From Serripes groenlandicus (taxonomy: Eukaryota > Mollusca > Bivalvia > Cardiida > Cardiidae), in the NCBI GenBank assembly GCA_031761405.1, contig JASEVX010000010.1, positions 8,373,209 through 8,437,208 on the forward strand: a DNA stretch of 64,000 nucleotides. The letters run 5' to 3'. Shown here piece after piece: positions 21,986-34,149 of this stretch. The number at the start of each line of letters is the position of its first letter. The first letter of the stretch is position 1. Under the pieces are notes generated by a model. The model ran no database searches, was not told the DNA's origin, and saw only the letters and a program-made list of their open reading frames with translations. The position numbers and the translations under genes were made by a program.

Positions 21986-22784
21986 GTAAGAGGAAGTGAC
22001 ATGTAGAACTCAAATGAATAACCTGAATTAACATGTTTAAGACTAGTACTGGTAAGTTACTCAGGGTTGATGTTAAACATGAATTCTGACCATTACGTAA
22101 TTCAAACACTCTTTAAGATGGCGTAAAATAAATTAACGTATAACATGGTCAGTTATTTATGGAATTCTGTCAGCGTATTTGACTCGCCAAATATTTCCGA
22201 TTTTCAAAGAAAAATAATGCTTGATTAATTTGTTTCTTTATCGCATTGTTTTTCTTCAAATGTTAACTTATATCTTTCTTTTTTAAAACTGAGTATTCCT
22301 TTGAAAGTCAATGCTAAATTTGACCTATAAACAACATTAAACCAAATTATAATGTTATTGCGGTCTTGAAACGCTCAGTGAATCTAGAAGACTCGGGAGA
22401 AAGGGCTTGTCCAGATATAATAATTCTGTGCACGTATGAATTCCGATCTTAGTCGTTATCGAATGTGTTAATATAAAAAGATTTTAATTTCATTTGTCAA
22501 AGTCATATTGTCACATATCTACAATATAATATGGATGACTCTTTATGAAAAACAACCGTAGAGCATTTATGACAAGTTAAGATCCAGATCAGCCAGGCCA
22601 GGCCATCCGCGCTGTCTGATATTGCTCGCTAACTATTCGCTAATTCGTCAAAGAATGTTTCCAGAACGGTCTGTAAAGCAGTGTCCATTTGGATCCAGTG
22701 CATGAGTGCGTAAGCAGGTCTGTTTCCAAAACTGTAATAATTGCGTTAAAGTTGATATCCCTGCACTAACTAAGGTGTATACGG

Positions 22785-25350
22785 AGAGTGCATGCTCTGG
22801 TGACTCTGTACGGATACACAGGCTCGCATGCTCTGGTGAGTCTGTACGGATACAAAGGCTGGCATGCTCTGGTGAGTCTGTACGTGTACACACTGGCTCG
22901 CATGCTCTGGTGAGTCTGTACGGATACACAGGGTCGAACGCTCTGGTGAGTCTGTACGGATACACAGGGTCGAACGTTCTGGTGAGTCTGTACGGATACA
23001 CAGGCTCGCATGTTTTGGTGAGTCTGTATGGATACACAGGCTCGAACGCTCTGGTGAGTCTGTAATGATACACAGGGTCGAACGGTCTGGTAGTCTGAAC
23101 TGATACACATGTTCGAACGCTCTGGTGAATCTGTACTGATACACAGGGTCGAACGGTCTGGTGAGTCTGTACGGATACACAGGGTCGAACGCTCTGGTGA
23201 GTCTGTATGGATACACAGACTCGAACGCTCTGGTGAGTCTGTACTGATACACAGGGTTGAACGCTCTGGTGAGTCTGTACTGATACACAGGGTCGAACGC
23301 TCTGGTGAGTCTGTATGGATACACAGGGTCGAACGCTCTGGTGAGTCTGTATGGATACACAGACTCGAACGCTCTGGTGAGTCTGTACTGATACACAGGG
23401 TTGAACGCTCTGGTGAGTCTGTACTGATACACAGGGTCGAACGCTCTGGTGAGTCTGTATGGATACACAGGGTCGAACGCTCTGGTGAGTCTGTATGGAT
23501 ACACAGGGTCGAACGCTCTGGTGAGTCTGTATGGATACACAGGCTCAAACGCTCTGGTGAGTCTGTACTGATACACAGGGTCGAACGCTCTGGTGAGTCT
23601 GTACTGATACACAGGGTCGAACGCTCTGGTGAGTCTGTACTGATACACAGGGTCGAACGCTCTGGTGAGTCTGTATGGATACACAGGGTCGAACGCTCTG
23701 ATGAGTCTGTACTGATACACAGGCTCGAACGCTCTGGTGAATCTGTATGATACACAGGGTCGAACGCTCTGGTGAGTCTGTACTGATACACAGGGTTGAA
23801 CGCTCTGGTGAGTCTGTATGGATACATAGGGTCGAACGCTCTGGTGAGTCTGTATGGATACACAGGCTCGAACGGTCTGGTGAATCTGTACTGATAAACA
23901 GGGTCGAACGGTCTGGTGAGTCTGTACGGATACACAGGGTCGAACGCTCTGGTGAGTCTGTACTGATACACAGGGTCGAACGGTCTGGTGAATCTGTATG
24001 GATACACAGGATCGAACGCTCTGGTGAGTTTGTACTGATACACAGGGTTGAACGCTCTGGTGAGTCTGTACTGATACACAGGGTCGAACGCTCTGGTGAG
24101 TCTGTATGGATACACAGGGTCGAACGCTCTGGTGAGTCTGTATGGATACACAGGCTCGAACGCTCTGGTGAATCTGTATGGACACACAGGGTCGAACGCT
24201 CTGGTGAATCTGTATGGATACACAGAGTCGAACGCTCTGGTGAGTCTGTATGGATACACAGAGTCGAACGCTCTGGTGAGTCTGTACTGATATACAGGGT
24301 CGAACGCTGTGGTGAGTCGGTACTGATACACAGGGTCGAACGCTCTGGTGAGTCTGTACTGATACACAGGGTCGAACGCTCTGGTGAGTCTGTATGGATA
24401 CACAGGGTCGAACGCTCTGGTGAGTCTGTATGGATACACAGGGTCGAACGCTCTGGTGAGTCTGTATGGATACACAGGGTCGAACGGTCTGGTGAATCTG
24501 TATGGATACACAGGATCGAACGCTCTGGTGAGTCTGTACTGATACACAGGATCGAACGCTCTTGTGAGTCTGTACTGATACACAGGGTCGAACGGTCTGG
24601 TGAGTCTGTATGGATACACAGGGTCGAACGGTCTGGTGAATCTGTATGGATACACAGGATCGAACGCTCTGGTGAGTCTGTACTGATACACAGGATAGAA
24701 CGCTCTGGTGAGTCTGTATGGATACACAGGGTCGAACGCTCTGGTGAGTCTGTACTGATACACAGGGTCGAACGCTCTGGTGAGTATGTACGGATACACA
24801 GGGTCGAACGCTCTGGTGAGTCTGTATGGATACACAGGCTCGAACGATCTGGTGAGTCTGTATGGATACACAGGGTCGAACGATCTGGTGAGTCTGTACG
24901 GATACACAGGGTCGAACGCTCTGGTGAGTCTGTAGGGATACACAGGCTCGAACGATCTGGTGAGTCTGTACGGATACACAGGGTCGAACGCTCTGGTGAG
25001 TCTGTATGGATACACAGGCTCGAACGCTCTGGTGAGTCTGTATGGATACACAGGCTCGAACGATCTGATGAGTCTGTATGGATACACAGGGTCGAACGCT
25101 CTGGTGAATCTGTACTGATACGCAGGGTTGAACGCTCTGGTGAGTCTGTACGGATACACAGGGTCGAACGCTCTGGTGAGTATGTATGGATACACAGGCT
25201 CGAACGCCCTGGTGAGTCTGTACGGATACACAGGCTCGCATGCTCTGGTGAGTCTGTACTGATACACAAGCTCGCATGCTCTGGCGAGTCTGTACGGATA
25301 CACAGGCTCGCACGCTCTGGTGAGTCTGTACGGATACACAGGCTCGCATG
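22785..25350 (+). repeat. 36-bp minisatellite VNTR1, intron 3 of A (about 71 units)
   Basis: The unit is CTCTGGTGAGTCTGTAYKGATACACAGG followed by GTCGAACG in the core or CTCGCATG at the edges. The units at 22795-22905 and 25219-25350 are of the CTCGCATG type found throughout the mirrored array in B. The length is divisible by three and most frames lack stops, which creates spurious open frames of several hundred codons on both strands. Each unit has GGTGAGT, a splice-donor-like heptamer in the sense orientation of the gene. Confidence 0.95.
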
Positions 25351-25811
25351 AGGCTCCTATGTTTGCAGATCAATGCATTAAAGAGGACATGAAACCGTTT
25401 CAACATCTCGTAAAATGTGCATGAATTGAAAATTAAGCATAAAAGAAATCCATTCATCATTGAAAAAACTGAAATACTTTAAACTGTCCGCAGCCGTGAG
25501 ACGAATTTTCTTTTGACATATATTGCTGTGACGTATTACCAGACAAGTCGTTTCTAGATTACACTAGCCTTTATAGAAATTGAAGATATTTTAAGCGTGT
25601 AATACATAATAAATGACATTGGAGGGAAACCAGATCGGGTGGACAACCTTGTTTCCTCCATAACGTAAATCGATTTTTCTTCTAAATGTTTGGCGAATAG
25701 GAATTGATCTGGTGTGCACGGATTCGCCTGAGTATTCACGATTGGATTGGCAAATCCAACTGTATTCCCTTTATATCTTTTAAATGTGTTGGATTTGCTT
25801 TGTCTATATAG

Positions 25812-25977
25812 GGTGACGTTATCTTGCCTAGTAAGGCTGACATGAGGAAGAGTATCCAGTTTAAACAGGAAATGATGTCACAGCGTTACGTCAAATCTAC
25901 ACGTCACACTATACAGGTCGATTACGTACCATATATGGACGAGCTGGCCGAGCTGAACGGATGCAAACCTGATTTCA
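25812..25977 (+). CDS. FMO: FMO copy A, coding exon 4
   Basis: 166 bp with a TATAG acceptor and a GTAAGT donor, ending in phase 1. It encodes GDVILPSKADMRKS, then [22 protein letters not shown] and ...CKPDF, matching exon 4 of copy B apart from a few residues (Met-Arg for Met-Trp, Gln for Arg). It is open throughout. It sits about 460 bp after the end of the 36-bp array and about 1.6 kb before the 48-bp array. Confidence 0.92.
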
Positions 25978-26164
25978 GTAAGTATTAATCCCTTCCCATA
26001 TATAGAAACGGATAGACGCATTTAGACGCATCTGCATCCTATGTCTTTTTTAAAACAATGTGGCGAAAGGACCTACACTATAGAAAAGTATCAACAAGGA
26101 AGATAACCCGTAATAACTAAACGAAATTGAGAAGCGGTGATTGGCGATTATTCCAATTGCATAC
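25978..26164. other. Intron 4 of A, segment before the D repeat
   Basis: Aligns with the reverse complement of 52890-53082 in B, including a GACGCATCTGCAGCATATG-type MITE end. No gene. Confidence 0.5.
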
Positions 26165-27560
26165 AAGACGAATTTTGATGCAAAGCATCAAAGACGCCGC
26201 GCATAATTTTGAAGCATGACTAAAAGGAAGCAGATGCAGTTCAGTGTAAATATTTCGAACAAGAAGGCCAAATGTCCCTTTATTTTAAACAAGTAGGCCA
26301 ATATCATTCTCTAACACTATCGAATCATTATATTCATGTGAGTGTAAGGAACGACAACTTTGTGCATTTTTTGCTCACCTGGCTACCATAGCCTATACTA
26401 AAAGGTTATCAAGAGTAGAAAGGGTCAATATTGACGAAGGGAATAGACGTTTTATATGCTGCGATCTATGTGATATTTAGCATGTGAAGTTCAGTCGTGA
26501 AATGTCAAGTTTAGTCCTGAAACCATTTGATTTACAGTTTGCTTAACATTGACTGCAACTATAATGTGTCATACAAGCTGAAGTTTCTTAATTTGTTACC
26601 AATAAACGGTTTTAAATCTGCGCTAACTAGATCAATTAGATAAAACAAAAACATAGGTGCTTAAATATTAACATATATTAAGGTTTAATGCCTCTAGTTA
26701 TAAGTTAAGTGTGACACAAACTTTGGAAGGAGAGGGGAAAGTCTATTCTCCTTCCAGTGTAGCAGAAGTATGATTATAAAAAACGGGAGTATATAAACAA
26801 AAAATACGAAGTAATTTTAGATTAAACATATTTTATTGAGAAATAGATGCATATATATGTAATGCATGTTATTTGCATAGGATTGGAAAACAAGCATCAT
26901 AGACACTTATACAAATTCCTTTCCTCAGATAAATTTGCATCATATTCAAAATTACATGGCGTATTGATAGTTAGTTTACATGATGTATGATAAATGAAAT
27001 TATATTATACTATTCTCACAGTAGATCCTAATTTAAAATAAAAAATGTCTTTATAATATCATAACTGTTATGTCACACCCTGAGTCCCCAGCAGCAAACA
27101 CCACGCACACGACAAACCTCATCCCGTACTAAATCTCTTGGTTGCATCAATATATTTCTGGACATCAAGAAAGATTGCCTTGTTTGATTCGAACGATAAA
27201 CGTTCGTCGGCATTGATAGTAGGTGGACATGGAAGATTGGATAAAAATTAGTCGCGAATAGTACCATATGAAGTAATTTTAAAAAGTTTAATTATATTTA
27301 TGATCAAAATTGAGCATTTATGAAGTTAAAATAAAAAGTTCACATGTATAGTCAATATATAACAAGAACACAATGGTCTGAATGAACAAACTGTATGGGG
27401 AGTAACGTCTAAAGTTAAGAAATACAACAGAATTGTATAAATAGGCAAAAACACCCACGAATTTTAGTGCCGTAAACCAAACAATTAAAAAAGCGTAATC
27501 AAGGAAGTTGGCGAAAATTGATTTTGTTTCTGAGCTTCGTTAGGGCCGTAAATCAAACTA
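26165..27560 (+). repeat. D-family repeat inserted in intron 4 of A
   Basis: About 1.4 kb related in inverted orientation to 20260-21250 (intron 2) and in direct orientation to 57430-58730 of B. The corresponding site in intron 4 of B (near 52905) lacks it, so it arrived after the duplication. It carries no recognisable coding region, and target duplications could not be defined because the right edge abuts VNTR2. Confidence 0.6.
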
Positions 27561-27564
27561 TTAA

Positions 27565-30385
27565 AAAGAGCGCCAATATACGTACAGGATCAATTCAAGA
27601 CGAATGTGGTGTCATCAGAGCCAATATACGTACAGGATCAATTCGAGACGAATGTGATGTCATCAGAGCCAATAAACGTTCAGGATCAATTCGAGAGGAA
27701 TGTGGTGTCTTCAGAGCCAATATACGTACAGGATCAATTCGAGACTAATGTGGTGTCATCAGAGCCAATATACGTACAGGATCAATTCGAAACGAATGTG
27801 TTGTCGTTAGAGACAATATACGTACATAATCAATTCGAGACGAATGTGGTGTCATCACAGCCAATATATATACAGGATCAATTCGAGACGAATGTGGTGT
27901 CGTCAGTTCCAATAAACGTATAGGATCAATTCGAGACGAATTTTGTATCATCATAGCCAATATACGTACAGGATCAATTCAAGACGAATGTGGTCTCATC
28001 AGAGCCAATATACGTACAGGATCAATTTGAGACGAATGTGGTGTCATCAGAGCCAATATACGTACAGGATCAATTCGAGACGCATGTGTTGTCGTTAGAG
28101 CCAATATACGTACAGGATCAATTCGAGACGAATGTGGTGTCATCAGAGCCTATAAACGTACAGGATCAATTTGAGACGAATGTGATGTCATCAGAGCAAA
28201 TACACGAACAGGATCAATTCGAGACGAATGTGATGCCATCAGAGTAAATAAACGTACAGGATCAATTCGATACGAACGTGATGTCATCATAGCTAATAAA
28301 CGTACAGGATCAATATGAGACGAATGTGTGGTCATCAGAGCCAAAACACGTACAGGATCAATATGAGACGAATGTTTGGTCATCAGAGCCAAAGAACGTA
28401 CAGGATCTATTCGAGACGTATGTGGTGTCATAAGAGCCAATAAACGTACAGGATCAATTCGAGACGAATGTGGTGTCATCAGAGACAATATACATACAGG
28501 ATCAATTCGAGACGAATGTGGTGTCATAAGAGCCAATATACGTACAGGATCATTTCGAGACGAATGTGGTGTCGTCAGAGCCAATAAACGTACAGGATCA
28601 TTTCAAGACGAATGTGGTGTCGTCAGAGCCAATAAACGTACAGGATCAATTCGAGACGAATGTGGTGTCATCTGAGCCAATAAACGTACAGGATCAATTC
28701 GAGACGAATGTGGTGTCATCAGAGCCTATAAACGTACAGGATCAATTCGAGACGAATTTGGTATCATCATAGCTAATAAACGTACAGTATCAATTTGAGA
28801 CGAATGTGTTGTCATCAGAGCCAATACACGTACAGGATCAATTTGAGACGAATGTGATGTCATCAGAGTCAATAAACGAACAGGATCAATTCGAGACGAA
28901 TGTGATGCCATCAGATTCAAGAAACGTACAGGATCAATTCGAGACGAATTTGGTATCATCATAGCTAATAAACGTACAGTATCAATTTGAGACGAATGTG
29001 TTGTCATCAGAGCCAATACACGTACAGGATCAATTTGAGACGAATGTGATGTCATCAGAGCCAATACACGAACAGGATCAATTCGAGACGAATGTGATGC
29101 CATCAGAGTCAAGAAACGTACAGGATTAATTCGATACGAATGTGATGTCATCATAGCTAATAAACGTACAGGATCAATTCGAGACGACAATGTGGTCATC
29201 AGAGCCATTACACGTACAGGATCAATATGAGACGAATGTGTGGTCATCAGAGCCAAAACACGTACAGGATCATTTCGAGACGAATGTGTGGTCATCAGAG
29301 CCAAAGAACGTACAGGATCTATTCTAGATGAATGTGTTGTCATCAGAGCAAAAAAAAACGTACAGGATCTATTCGAGATGAGTGTGGTGTCATAAGAGCC
29401 AATAAACGTACAGGATCAATTCGAGACGAATGTGGTGTCATCAGAGTCAATAAACGAACAGGGTCAATTCTAGACGAATGTGTTGTCATAAGAGCCAATA
29501 TACGTACAGGATCAATTCGAGACAAATGTGGTGTCATCAGAGTCAATATACGTACAGAATCAATTCGAGACGAATGTGTTGTCATCAGAACCAATATATG
29601 TACAGGATCAATTCGAGACGAATGTGTTGTCATAAGAGCCAATATACGTACAGGATCAATTCGAGACGAATGTGGTGTCATCAGAGTCAACATACGTACA
29701 GAATCAATTCGAGACGAATGTGGTGTTATCAGAGCCAATTAACGTACAGGATCAATTCGAGACAAATTTGGTGTCGTAAGAGCCCTTATACGTACAGGAT
29801 CTATTCGAGACGAATGTGGTGTCATCAGAGCTAATATACGTACAGGATCAATTCGAGACGAATGTGGTGTCATCAGAGCTAATTAACGTACAGGATCGAT
29901 TCGAGACGAATGTGGTGTCATCAGAGCCAATTAACGTACAGGATCATTTCGAGACGAATGTGGTGTCGTTAGAGCCAATATACGTACAGGATCAAATCGA
30001 GACGAATGTGGTGTCGTCAGATCTAATATACGTACAGGATAAATTCGAGACGAATGTGGAGTCATCAGAGCCAATAAACGTACAGGATCAATTCGAGACG
30101 AATGTGGTGTCACCAGAGCCAATATACGTACAGGATCAATTCGAGACGAATGTGGTGTCGTCAGAGTCAATATACGTACTGGATCAATTCGAGACGAATG
30201 TGAAGTCATCAGAGCCAATAAACGTACAGGATCAATTCGAAACGAATGTGGAGTCATCAGAGCCAATAAACGTACAGGATCAATTCGAGGTGAATGTGGT
30301 GTCGTCAGATCCAATATACGTACAGGATCATTTCGAGACGAATGCCGTGTCATCAGAGCCAATATACGTACTGGATCATCTTTCC
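27565..30385 (+). repeat. 48-bp minisatellite VNTR2, intron 4 of A (about 59 units)
   Basis: The unit reads GTGTCATCAGAGCCAATATA, then CGTACAGGATCAATTCGAGA, then CGAATGTG (48 bp, 16 codons), with SNP-like variants (TATACG/AAACG, TGGTGTC/TGATGTC). Open frames across it such as [16 protein letters not shown] repeats are artefacts. Mirrored in intron 4 of B. Confidence 0.95.
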
Positions 30386-30734
30386 TGTAAGCTTGCATCC
30401 AATCGAATATTTACGGAAACATATCTCGGGATTGATAGCCTACTATATTACACTGCTGTTGCAAATTCAATTGAACGGTTTTTATAAAGTTAAACGAAAT
30501 ATATACATATTTATTGCAATTTATGCGAGCCGCTATGAACCATTTCCCTTCTAGCAGAAGCATTTCGACACAGGAGCAGCTGACGAATTTTGAAAACCAT
30601 TTATAACATAGAACATTCTCAATGGCAATGTTGTCGTGCCATTTCTGTCCGACAGTATTTTAGTTCTTGTATGAATTAATATAAAAATGACCAGTGATAA
30701 TTGGTACTCGAACGAGACTCATGAATTACTTTAA

Positions 30735-30956
30735 CCAATTACGTCACATGGCTTTTCATAGGTCGTCTGCTTTACAATAATCAGACAAACAATTTCACCA
30801 ATCTAGAAATCTGAAATAATTATATTGATACAGAGTTGAAACTATTGCAATAAATGTTTGAATTGCTCGTTTTGAGCAATTTAACCTTTTATTGCAATGT
30901 TTTCAAAAGTCGTCTGCAACAGCAGGCGTTAACTGTCGCCTTTGTGAAGTAATGGG
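30735..30956. mobile_element. piggyBac-like MITE, intron 4 of A
   Basis: TTAA at 30731-30734 and 30957-30960, with GAGCAATT centre and CGTCTGC arms. Mirrored at 48479-48704 in B with TTAA on both sides. Confidence 0.75.
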
Positions 30957-31408
30957 TTAACGAGTTATCGACGTGTTCGAGTCATCTCTTGGTACTACGT
31001 TCATTTAGGTTTTTATCAGGTTCGAAGATCATTTATAAATTGTACTTTTTAAAAGTGCTTATTTTGAAATGCAGGCCAATGATAACATCATGTAAAGAAA
31101 ACAACACAGCAGAACTGCTGCTGCGCTGTTTTTGTTTTGAAAGGATACATTCGTTCCAGGAAATAGTGCAAGGTAAATAATTAAGAAGGGCCGTATTCGG
31201 GAATCGCCTTATCTAAGCTGTAAGAACTTCAGGCCAGACCCCTTTGCCTGTAAACAATAATTATTTAAGTTTGTTAAATATTTGTCAATGTATTATACAT
31301 TAATTTCGGCAATAAACTATGTTATAATTAAAGTTAAACATTATATTCGAACCATCCCATTGTTCGAGGTTTAAGCTCAGTCGGTTGGAACATTTGATAT
31401 ATTTTCAG

Positions 31409-31659
31409 AAAAGCTAATGTTGACAGACCCGAAACTTGCAGCACAGTGCTATTTTGGACCCTGTACGCCGTATCAGTATAGACTCACAGGACCAGGGGCT
31501 TGGAAGGGTGCGCGCGACGCCATACTTACCATCTGGGATAGGTATAACTATCCGCTGAATACAAGAGAGTGTAATGTTCCGGAAGAGAAAAAAGGTGGAC
31601 TAATTTATGTCATTATCGTCGCCATATTGGCATTGCTTATTTACTTCGTATTGTCTTGA
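31409..31659 (+). CDS. FMO: FMO copy A, terminal coding exon 5 (membrane anchor)
   Basis: The acceptor TTTTCAG is at 31402-31408 and the TGA stop at 31657-31659. It encodes the conserved [19 protein letters not shown] block and a C-terminal hydrophobic segment ([17 protein letters not shown]), the expected FMO membrane anchor. It completes a 534-residue product with exons 1-4 if the exon 2 indel is set aside. Homology with copy B's 3' flank continues to about 31803 and then stops, marking the inner edge of the inverted duplication. Confidence 0.93.
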
Positions 31660-31803
31660 AAGTAAGATCCCATTTACCATGAACATAACATGAACTTTAT
31701 TACTCAAACCAGCTACGTGTGTATAGTAGATAAATGATGGATTTGAGTAGGACACATTCGTGCTAATTCCATTTCGCCATGTACATGTATCTAACATTTT
31801 AAA

Positions 31804-32773
31804 CATTGTAGCAACGTTAAATGTCGCAACAACGCTAAACGTCGAAACAAATTGTACTGCCGCTATATGTCGCAACATCAACGCTAAATGTCGCACTCGT
31901 TTATAAGCACTCTTTTGTAGTATTACTGGTCCACAATGTACAATGTAAAATATTGATTTTATTTTTATTTTTTCCCGCCGCTTTTCGGGACAGCAGAGCA
32001 TCTTTAATATTGAGTATACACAATATTCCAAATCATCCTTATGTTCACAAATAGATGTAGAATGAAATCTAAACATGTTTAAACTAATAAAAAACTCTGG
32101 CCTAAGAGCACTTTTGTGAGACGGTAAAGGCCTATGACAGAGAAAATCAGCAATAAACAACAAGTAAAGAACGAAACATTTTATTTTTTACTAAACCACA
32201 AACATTATATTTACGTAACGCTATGTTTCTACATAAATGTAAGTTAAAAATTAGTCAACATAAGTTCAATACCATATGTATTGTCACAAAAGAATACAAA
32301 ATTACCAAAACCTTCTTGGTTGAATGTTAGGAAAGCATAATGAACTTAGTAATAAACGAAATACATGTTATAACGTAATGTCACAGCGTATGTCTGCCTA
32401 TGTCTATACACGAAAAGTCATTGCTTTCTGTGCATAGCCACATGTTGTCACTGGTAGTAAAACTGTACACTATCAGTTGACAAAATTTAAAAGCAAATGC
32501 GTATCTAGAAAGTTAAAAGTGCTTGAATAAACTGTAAAACTAAATACAAATGTACATGTTACAACGTAATGTCACAGCGTATGTCCGTGCACATGTGTAT
32601 ACCAAAAGTCAATGCTTTCTATGGATAGCCACATATTGTAACTGGTATACAATTGTCACTCTTGTCACAACATTTATAAGCTAAAACATATGTAAAAAGT
32701 AAAAAGGGTAACTGACACGGAATAAGAAACATGATTTTTGTTGTCATTCCTTAACCTACTTAACATCCCATTA
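31804..32773. other. Spacer: short ACGCTAAATGTCGCAAC repeats and a 191-bp direct repeat
   Basis: 31805-31895 has four diverged copies of AACGYTAAAYGTCGCAAC. Two diverged copies of a segment starting TACATGTTAYAACGTAATG begin at 32362 and 32553. No credible gene; this may include the unrecognised end of the adjacent transposon. Confidence 0.5.
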
Positions 32774-33172
32774 CTAATGCCGTGAACGTTTATACCATAT
32801 TCCGTCTATTGTATACCAGTCACGAAATGTGGCTATCCGCAGAAAGAGCCAGGCATTGGCCCATGAGGAATGTGTTATCACATCACGGATTGCCTGCACT
32901 AACCCACTGCCAGACCCAGCTATTGAGATAATTCTTCTAACACTAATAGGTGACACAGATATATCACGGAACCGGTCAGGGTTGAGATACAACCGCGGCG
33001 GCGGTGTCTTGCTCACAATGTCTTTGCACAATGTATTCACCCGTTGCAGGGAGTATCGCGACGAAGGATTTTGTTTCAAAACAAGGTTAACAATAATATA
33101 CCAAATCTCCTGCGGTAGTTCTACATGGTGCTTTTGGTGAACGTGTTTCGGTTTCCGTTTTAAGTGTATCAT
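32774..33172 (-). pseudogene. F-box-like C-terminal segment of the transposon protein
   Basis: The peptide has VELPQEIWYIIVNLVLKQNP then SSRYSLQRVNTLCKDIV, the LPxEI...I...L...SL..VN pattern of an F-box, followed by a hydrophobic region ending WYKRSRH and stop. It is offset in frame from the linker, with a TGA just upstream of its Met, so a frameshift near 33175 separates them. The F-box assignment is by pattern only. Confidence 0.45.
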
Positions 33173-33611
33173 TTTGTATCAATTGTTTAATGCGAGTCTG
33201 AAATACTGAGGAACCACTGTTACTAGAGTCCATATTGTTAGTCTGCGAGTCCATATTGTTAGTACGAGAGTGCATATCGCTTGTGTGTGAATCCATATCG
33301 TTAGTGTGCGAATCCATATCGTTAGTGCGAGAGTGCATATCGCTTGTGTGCGAATCCATATCGTTAGTGTGTGAATCCATATCGTTAGTGTGCGAATCCA
33401 TATCGTTAGTGTGTGAATACATATCGTTAGTGTGCGAATCCATATCGTTAGTGTGTGAATCCATATCGTTAGTACGAGAGTGCATGTCGCTTGTGTGAGA
33501 GTCCATATCGTTAGTGTGTGAATCTATATCGTTAGTGTGCGAATCCATATCGTTAGTGTGCGAATCCATATCGTTAGTACGAGAGTGCATATCGCTTGTG
33601 TGAGAGTCCAT
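33087..33611 (-). pseudogene. Heptapeptide-repeat linker (DSHTNDM)n
   Basis: Continues the same frame after the nonsense codon, with about 17 further seven-residue repeats (DSHTNDM, with HSRTNDM and DSHTSDM variants), then a non-repetitive tail SNSGSSVFQTRIKQLIQND. The coding DNA is a 21-bp minisatellite (33230-33740). Confidence 0.65.
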
Positions 33612-33740
33612 ATCGTTAGTGTGTTAATCCATATCGTTAGTGTGCGAATCCATATCGTTAGTACGAGAGTGCATATCGCTTGTGTGAGAGTTCATATCGT
33701 TAGTGTATGAATCCATATCGTTAGTGCTAGAGTGCACATC
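33230..33740 (-). repeat. 21-bp coding minisatellite
   Basis: About 24 copies of CCATATCGTTAGTGTGYGAAT (+ strand view), with period-3 variants CGAGAGTGCATATCGCTTGTG arranged in a higher-order pattern. It encodes the linker between the OTU-like and F-box-like segments. Confidence 0.9.
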
Positions 33741-34148
33741 GTTAGTGTGTGGGTCAATATCGGTGGCTGAGTTTCTTGTTTCCCATGTGATCTGTGTTGA
33801 TATGTCTATAATTGTTTCTAATATATTTCTGTTATACCCAAGAGCAACATAATGTTCACCAGCGCCCTCTGGGTAATGTCCCAATATAATAGGAGGGATA
33901 TTGTTCGACAGACTAGAACTACCATCCGGACTAATTAATGTAGTTGCACTATTCATAGTCGATACAACAATAATTTGCACGTTGTATAACTGTGACATAG
34001 CTTGTAATGTTATTTGGTCACTATACTCGTATTCTCTTGACTTTCGCGACAAATATATTTGTGGCTGTTCAAGAACTGAGTTCCACCAATTGTCGCCAAA
34101 AAATACTATGTTAAGGATCGCTGCTGTATTATCCCATCCACTATTCAT
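33624..34148 (-). pseudogene. OTU-like cysteine protease segment plus repeat linker
   Basis: Residues YSDQITLQAMSQLYNVQIIV, then PPIILGHYPEG, then GEHYVAL match the second half of an OTU domain, with His of EHYVAL as the catalytic candidate. The catalytic Asp-Gly-x-Cys region is not visible and would lie upstream, so a deletion there is likely. The domain is followed by a linker of heptapeptide repeats, (DSHTNDM)n. The frame ends at TAA 33624-33626, one base away from the TCA serine codon of the repeat. Confidence 0.65.
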
Positions 34149-34149
34149 G

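Larger units (their letters stand above)
14568..31659 (+). pseudogene. FMO: FMO copy A, whole gene model (frameshifted in exon 2)
   Basis: This is the mirror paralogue of copy B, with identical exon architecture: 14568-14897, 17779-18079, 21428-21985, 25812-25977 and 31409-31659. All splice sites are AG/GT and all motifs are present: the [30 protein letters not shown] and a C-terminal hydrophobic helix. Exon 2 is 301 bp instead of 300 because the A-run at 17847-17852 has six A against five in B. The frame therefore meets TGA at 17878-17880 after about 143 residues, before the NADPH site. Everything else is open, so this is either a very recent pseudogene or a homopolymer error in the assembly. 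If the latter, A encodes a second 534-residue FMO. The introns hold a LINE fragment, two minisatellites and MITEs. Confidence 0.85.
7328..31803 (+). repeat. Large inverted duplication, arm A
   Basis: The + strand here matches the reverse complement of about 47665-63731, including all FMO exons, intron sequence, shared MITE insertions, both minisatellites and about 150 bp of 3' flank. The left edge falls inside a palindromic MITE: arm A keeps only part of its terminal repeat, arm B has it complete. The right edge is about 31803. This arm is longer because it holds the 5 kb TIR element, a LINE fragment, an extra intron-4 repeat and an amplified MITE. Edges were placed by eye. Confidence 0.85.

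Noticed and set aside
22766..25460. Open frames of 534-896 codons on both strands over the 36-bp array
   Set aside because: The unit length is a multiple of three and the unit lacks stops in several frames, so long frames appear automatically in multiple frames on both strands. The array is intronic in both FMO copies.
22785..30385. CRISPR-like arrays
   Set aside because: Repeats are directly contiguous with no unique spacers, and the context is a eukaryotic gene with introns.
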